Assembly (NCBI GenBank): GCA_003991915.1
Contig: RQTK01000074.1
Location: 406,706 to 470,705 of the forward strand
DNA: 64,000 bases
Direction: 5' to 3'
Origin: Elysia chlorotica
Taxonomy: Eukaryota; Mollusca; Gastropoda; Plakobranchidae
Shown here: in pieces, positions 61,147-64,000 of the stretch
Numbering within the stretch: the first letter of the stretch is position 1
Layout: every line of letters begins with the position of its first letter
The notes under the pieces: model-generated
The model's input: the letters and a program-made list of their open reading frames with translations, nothing else
What the model was told of the DNA's origin: nothing
Database searches by the model: none
Position numbers and translations under genes: made by a program

Positions 61147-62165
61147 TTTACTTATATAGCGCTTTCCACCGAAGTATCAAAGCGCTTTACATTATTCAAG
61201 ATAAAAGCATATAAAAAACCTACATCTTAAACATAAATTATACACAATGCAATAGACTGGTGATAATTGAAATACATAGCAGCATACAAAAAAAAAACAC
61301 AATAACTAATGCGATCATGGTGGTTGGGTAACAATTCTAATTTGACAGATATTTTTGAAAAAGAAATGTTTTTAAATGTTTTCTAAAAAGGGACTCACTA
61401 GAGATTGATCTTATTGAAAGAGGTAGAGAGTTCCAAACAGTAGCCAGCTTTGGAAAGGGATATAGGCTTGAACAGAGCCAGCTTTGGAAAAGGATCGATC
61501 TCCATATGATATAAGATTGGTCCTAGGAGTGTGCAAAAGATTTTTGTTATCAGATCGTAACTGACGTCCAGGATTGTACGGGGAAATAAGTTCTTTTATA
61601 TAGGAAGGCGAGTTGTTACCTTGCGCTTTAAAACAAAGAAGAGCAATTTTGTACTCAATTCTAGCCGAAACGGGGAGCCAATGAAGGGTTCTGAGCATAT
61701 GAGTAGAACTGGTTTTGTCGTAGAAATCTAATCCTAATACAAGTCTGGCTGCTCTGTTCTGAACTCTCTCTGTAATTTATGTATTTGACAATTAGGGAGG
61801 CCAGTTAGTAAAGAATTTCAATAGTCTAGGCGTGATAGCACAAATGCACAAACCACTGTTCTAAGTGACTCATAGTCAAGGTATTTCTTCATTTGATTAA
61901 TCTTTTTAAGTTCGTAATTTAATATTTTAGTTATGTTGTTGATGTGGTCATCCATAGTAATACAAATGTCGAGAATCACGCCTAGGTTTTTTGCCTTAAA
62001 ACAAACTTCAACTTTGCTTTTATCTATTGAAAGGTTTAGACTAGGTATACTATTTAAATTGTGTCTTGTCCCACATAAAAGTACTTCGGTTTTGTTACCG
62101 TTCAGCTTTAATTTGTTGCTTAACATCCAACCTCGTATGGTCTCGCAACATGCCTCCAAATCGTC
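61064..62165 (-). mobile_element. 5'-truncated CR1/L2-like LINE with AAT tail
   Basis: Minus strand: a frame at 62159-61821 with LSNKLKLNGNKTEVLLCG, AKNLGVILDICITMDDHI and VVCAFVLSRLDY, then an in-frame TGA at 61820-61818. After a 2-bp insertion near 61765 the frame resumes with VQNRAARLVLGL, MLRTLHWLPVSARIEYKIAL, SPSYIKELISPYNP and TNLISYGDRSFSKAG. The 3' UTR shows the common tail AAAGCGCTTTGA...GGAAAGCGCTATATAAG (61145-61190). It is followed by the AAT array (61064-61146), the usual type of LINE tail. The catalytic core is missing (5' truncation near 62165). Confidence 0.85.
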
Positions 62166-62875
62166 AACATGCCTCGAAATAGTTATTCAAAATCATGACA
62201 AGTTGACCTGAATGGTAAGATGGTAATGGTAGATCAGTATTTGGACGAGCTTTTCTTGGTTGATAATCAAGCTTTGAATCATAGTTTATACAAGATGTGA
62301 TCCACGAGACAGAATGGTCCCTTTTGCAAACTCGGTGTCTTGGATACAAGTACCGGTAACAAGATACTCTAAGCTATTGATATTTCAATACATTGAAAAA
62401 ACAACAACACACCAAATAAACAAACAAAATCAATGTCCTTATACAAACATGCCGGTGGCAAAAATATCAACTGTAAACTACAATCAAAAGCAAAGAAAGG
62501 ATAATATTAGGAAGAATATTTTCTAAGCCAGTTTGAGCAACAAAATTGATATGCATTACCCAAGCTTGGTTCCTTGGTTCCTCAATAACTATTATACTTA
62601 TCTCTCGCATTCCCACAACCAGTTTGTTTAATTATGGAAACGGAAGTTTATAAAAACAACAACACACAAAAACCAAAGAAAATAAACAAAACAAGCAAGG
62701 CATGACGTAGTTGAGACGTAGGCCTACAGCTCTCCAAGCATAGAAGAGCTTGTTTCTTGCATTGTTCTACTTTGTCTTTTAGTCATCCCGGTGGAATATT
62801 TAATAGCCTTGAACGTTAGCTGGACTTTCTTTTTCTCTACGGAGAATTAAATTTGTAACAATGCTTGTCCTATTT
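62166..62875. other. Intergenic, nothing recognised
   Basis: Short ORFs only. Confidence 0.5.

Positions 62876-62972
<97 letters not shown>
62876..62972. repeat. (GA)n-(GT)n compound microsatellite
   Basis: About 33 GA units, then about 10 GT units, then GA again. Confidence 0.95.
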
Positions 62973-64000
62973 TGTGTGGAAGAGGGGGAAAATGTTCATT
63001 TTATTAGTTACCGGTCGCTCCAGTTGTCACTTGTCAGAGTCAAGGCAGGCAGTAACTACATAAACAATCTTTAATTCCAACTGCATGTTTCTATCGGTGT
63101 TCTTTAGTTTTGGTACAATGTCTACCACTAGTCTCTGTAGTCCTTTCTGATTTATTCAAGAAGTTGTCTCTGCAAGATATCATGAAATATAGTTCGAATT
63201 CATCTCCACGGAGGCGTGTTATAAATTAGTTTTAGTGATTTAACTGTAATGGTAAAATAATAATACTTCATGCCCTCAGTCTTTGTTATTAAACCGCCCT
63301 TGATTGAAGTGAGAAAAAACACTCACAAAAAAAAAAAAAAAAAAAAAAACTATGAAAAATGAATAACATTTAAGGTGTCGTGGCTTTCGCGACATAATTA
63401 AAAACAAAGAGATAGAGCCTAAACTGTGAATCTTGTAAATGGTAGTAAGATGCCATAAACCTAGACTTCCGACATAGGGTCACTTATTACTCTTGGTCCG
63501 GACCCTAAGTTTTTAGTCCGTTGTAATTACTACCATAATAACTGCAGTCTAAGGCGAACGGCTACAATACAAAGATTAATTATGTATTGTAAAGAAGAAA
63601 AAAAAAAGAGGCACGTGCGATTTCTGTTTCATTAAACCTTAAACGCATATCATGGCTGCTTGATTTACACCGCTTAGTTGCTGTCCGTTTTGCAAACATG
63701 CAGTTGATTTGGTTGAACACGATATCAGAAATCTGCCGCTGACAATACGTATACTATAAGTGAATATTATTTGATAATTTAAAAAATCATCCATTTAACT
63801 TTGATTGGCCATTAGTATTGGTTATTATCTAATCTAGCCAAAAATACATAGCTATTTATTGTACTTTCACATCTATAGAGCGCAAAACAGAAGGAAAAAA
63901 AAACACCCCACAAAACTGGTTCCGTGAGCTATTATCTAGGTTGTTCGTTCTAAGTCTGTTAGAAATAGAACTAACCAAGATTAAATATTTGAGTACTGGT
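62973..64000. other. Right end of window, nothing recognised
   Basis: Contains a 23-A run at 63327-63349. No coding segment was recognised. Confidence 0.5.

Overview
This is a eukaryotic, AT-rich and repeat-dense nuclear window with spliced genes (GT-AG introns, one likely GC-AG). The protein similarities, TTAGGG-type telomeric repeat, tRNA-derived SINEs, CR1/L2-like LINEs, a Ty3/Gypsy remnant and scattered TAGATCTAGATCT strings point to an invertebrate animal. A mollusc, probably a gastropod, is my best guess, but it is an inference and not proven. There is no sign of a bacterial or viral genome.

Layout: (1) 1-21669, minus strand: nineteen coding exons (620 codons) of importin-4, running off the left edge. 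Its introns hold an RT remnant, two SINEs, a tRNA-like SINE head, GA-microsatellite tandem repeats and a 25-N gap. (2) 24115-27011, minus strand: six exons of a secreted or membrane-anchored CAP (CRISP/GLIPR1/PI16-like) protein; the signal-peptide exon was not found. (3) 27791-29063, plus strand: the first three exons of a TONSL-like TPR gene, with no downstream TONSL exons before the next gene. A 0.5 kb block holding its exon 1 is repeated at 31836-32352, where the splice donor is mutated. (4) 32366-34332: a 2 kb segment bounded by 27-bp inverted repeats that contains an interstitial telomeric array and a putative LTR. (5) 37277-48996, plus strand: PSMD1 (26S proteasome Rpn2) with an exceptionally large 2.5 kb exon and three smaller 3' exons. 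Its 6 kb intron carries a pogo-like MITE, a CR1/L2 remnant, a permuted LINE and a near-perfect 133-bp inverted repeat. (6) 49-64 kb: no complete gene seen; a decayed Gypsy pol, SINEs, long CTA/TAG arrays, a CR1-like LINE and a TATA promoter with a possible non-coding first exon at 56782-57057.

The genes are unrelated housekeeping or secretory genes (nuclear import, proteasome, replication-coupled repair, extracellular CAP protein) with no evident joint pathway. The most interesting material is structural: the broken TONSL locus next to the inverted-repeat-bounded telomeric segment, and the rearranged repeats inside the PSMD1 intron.
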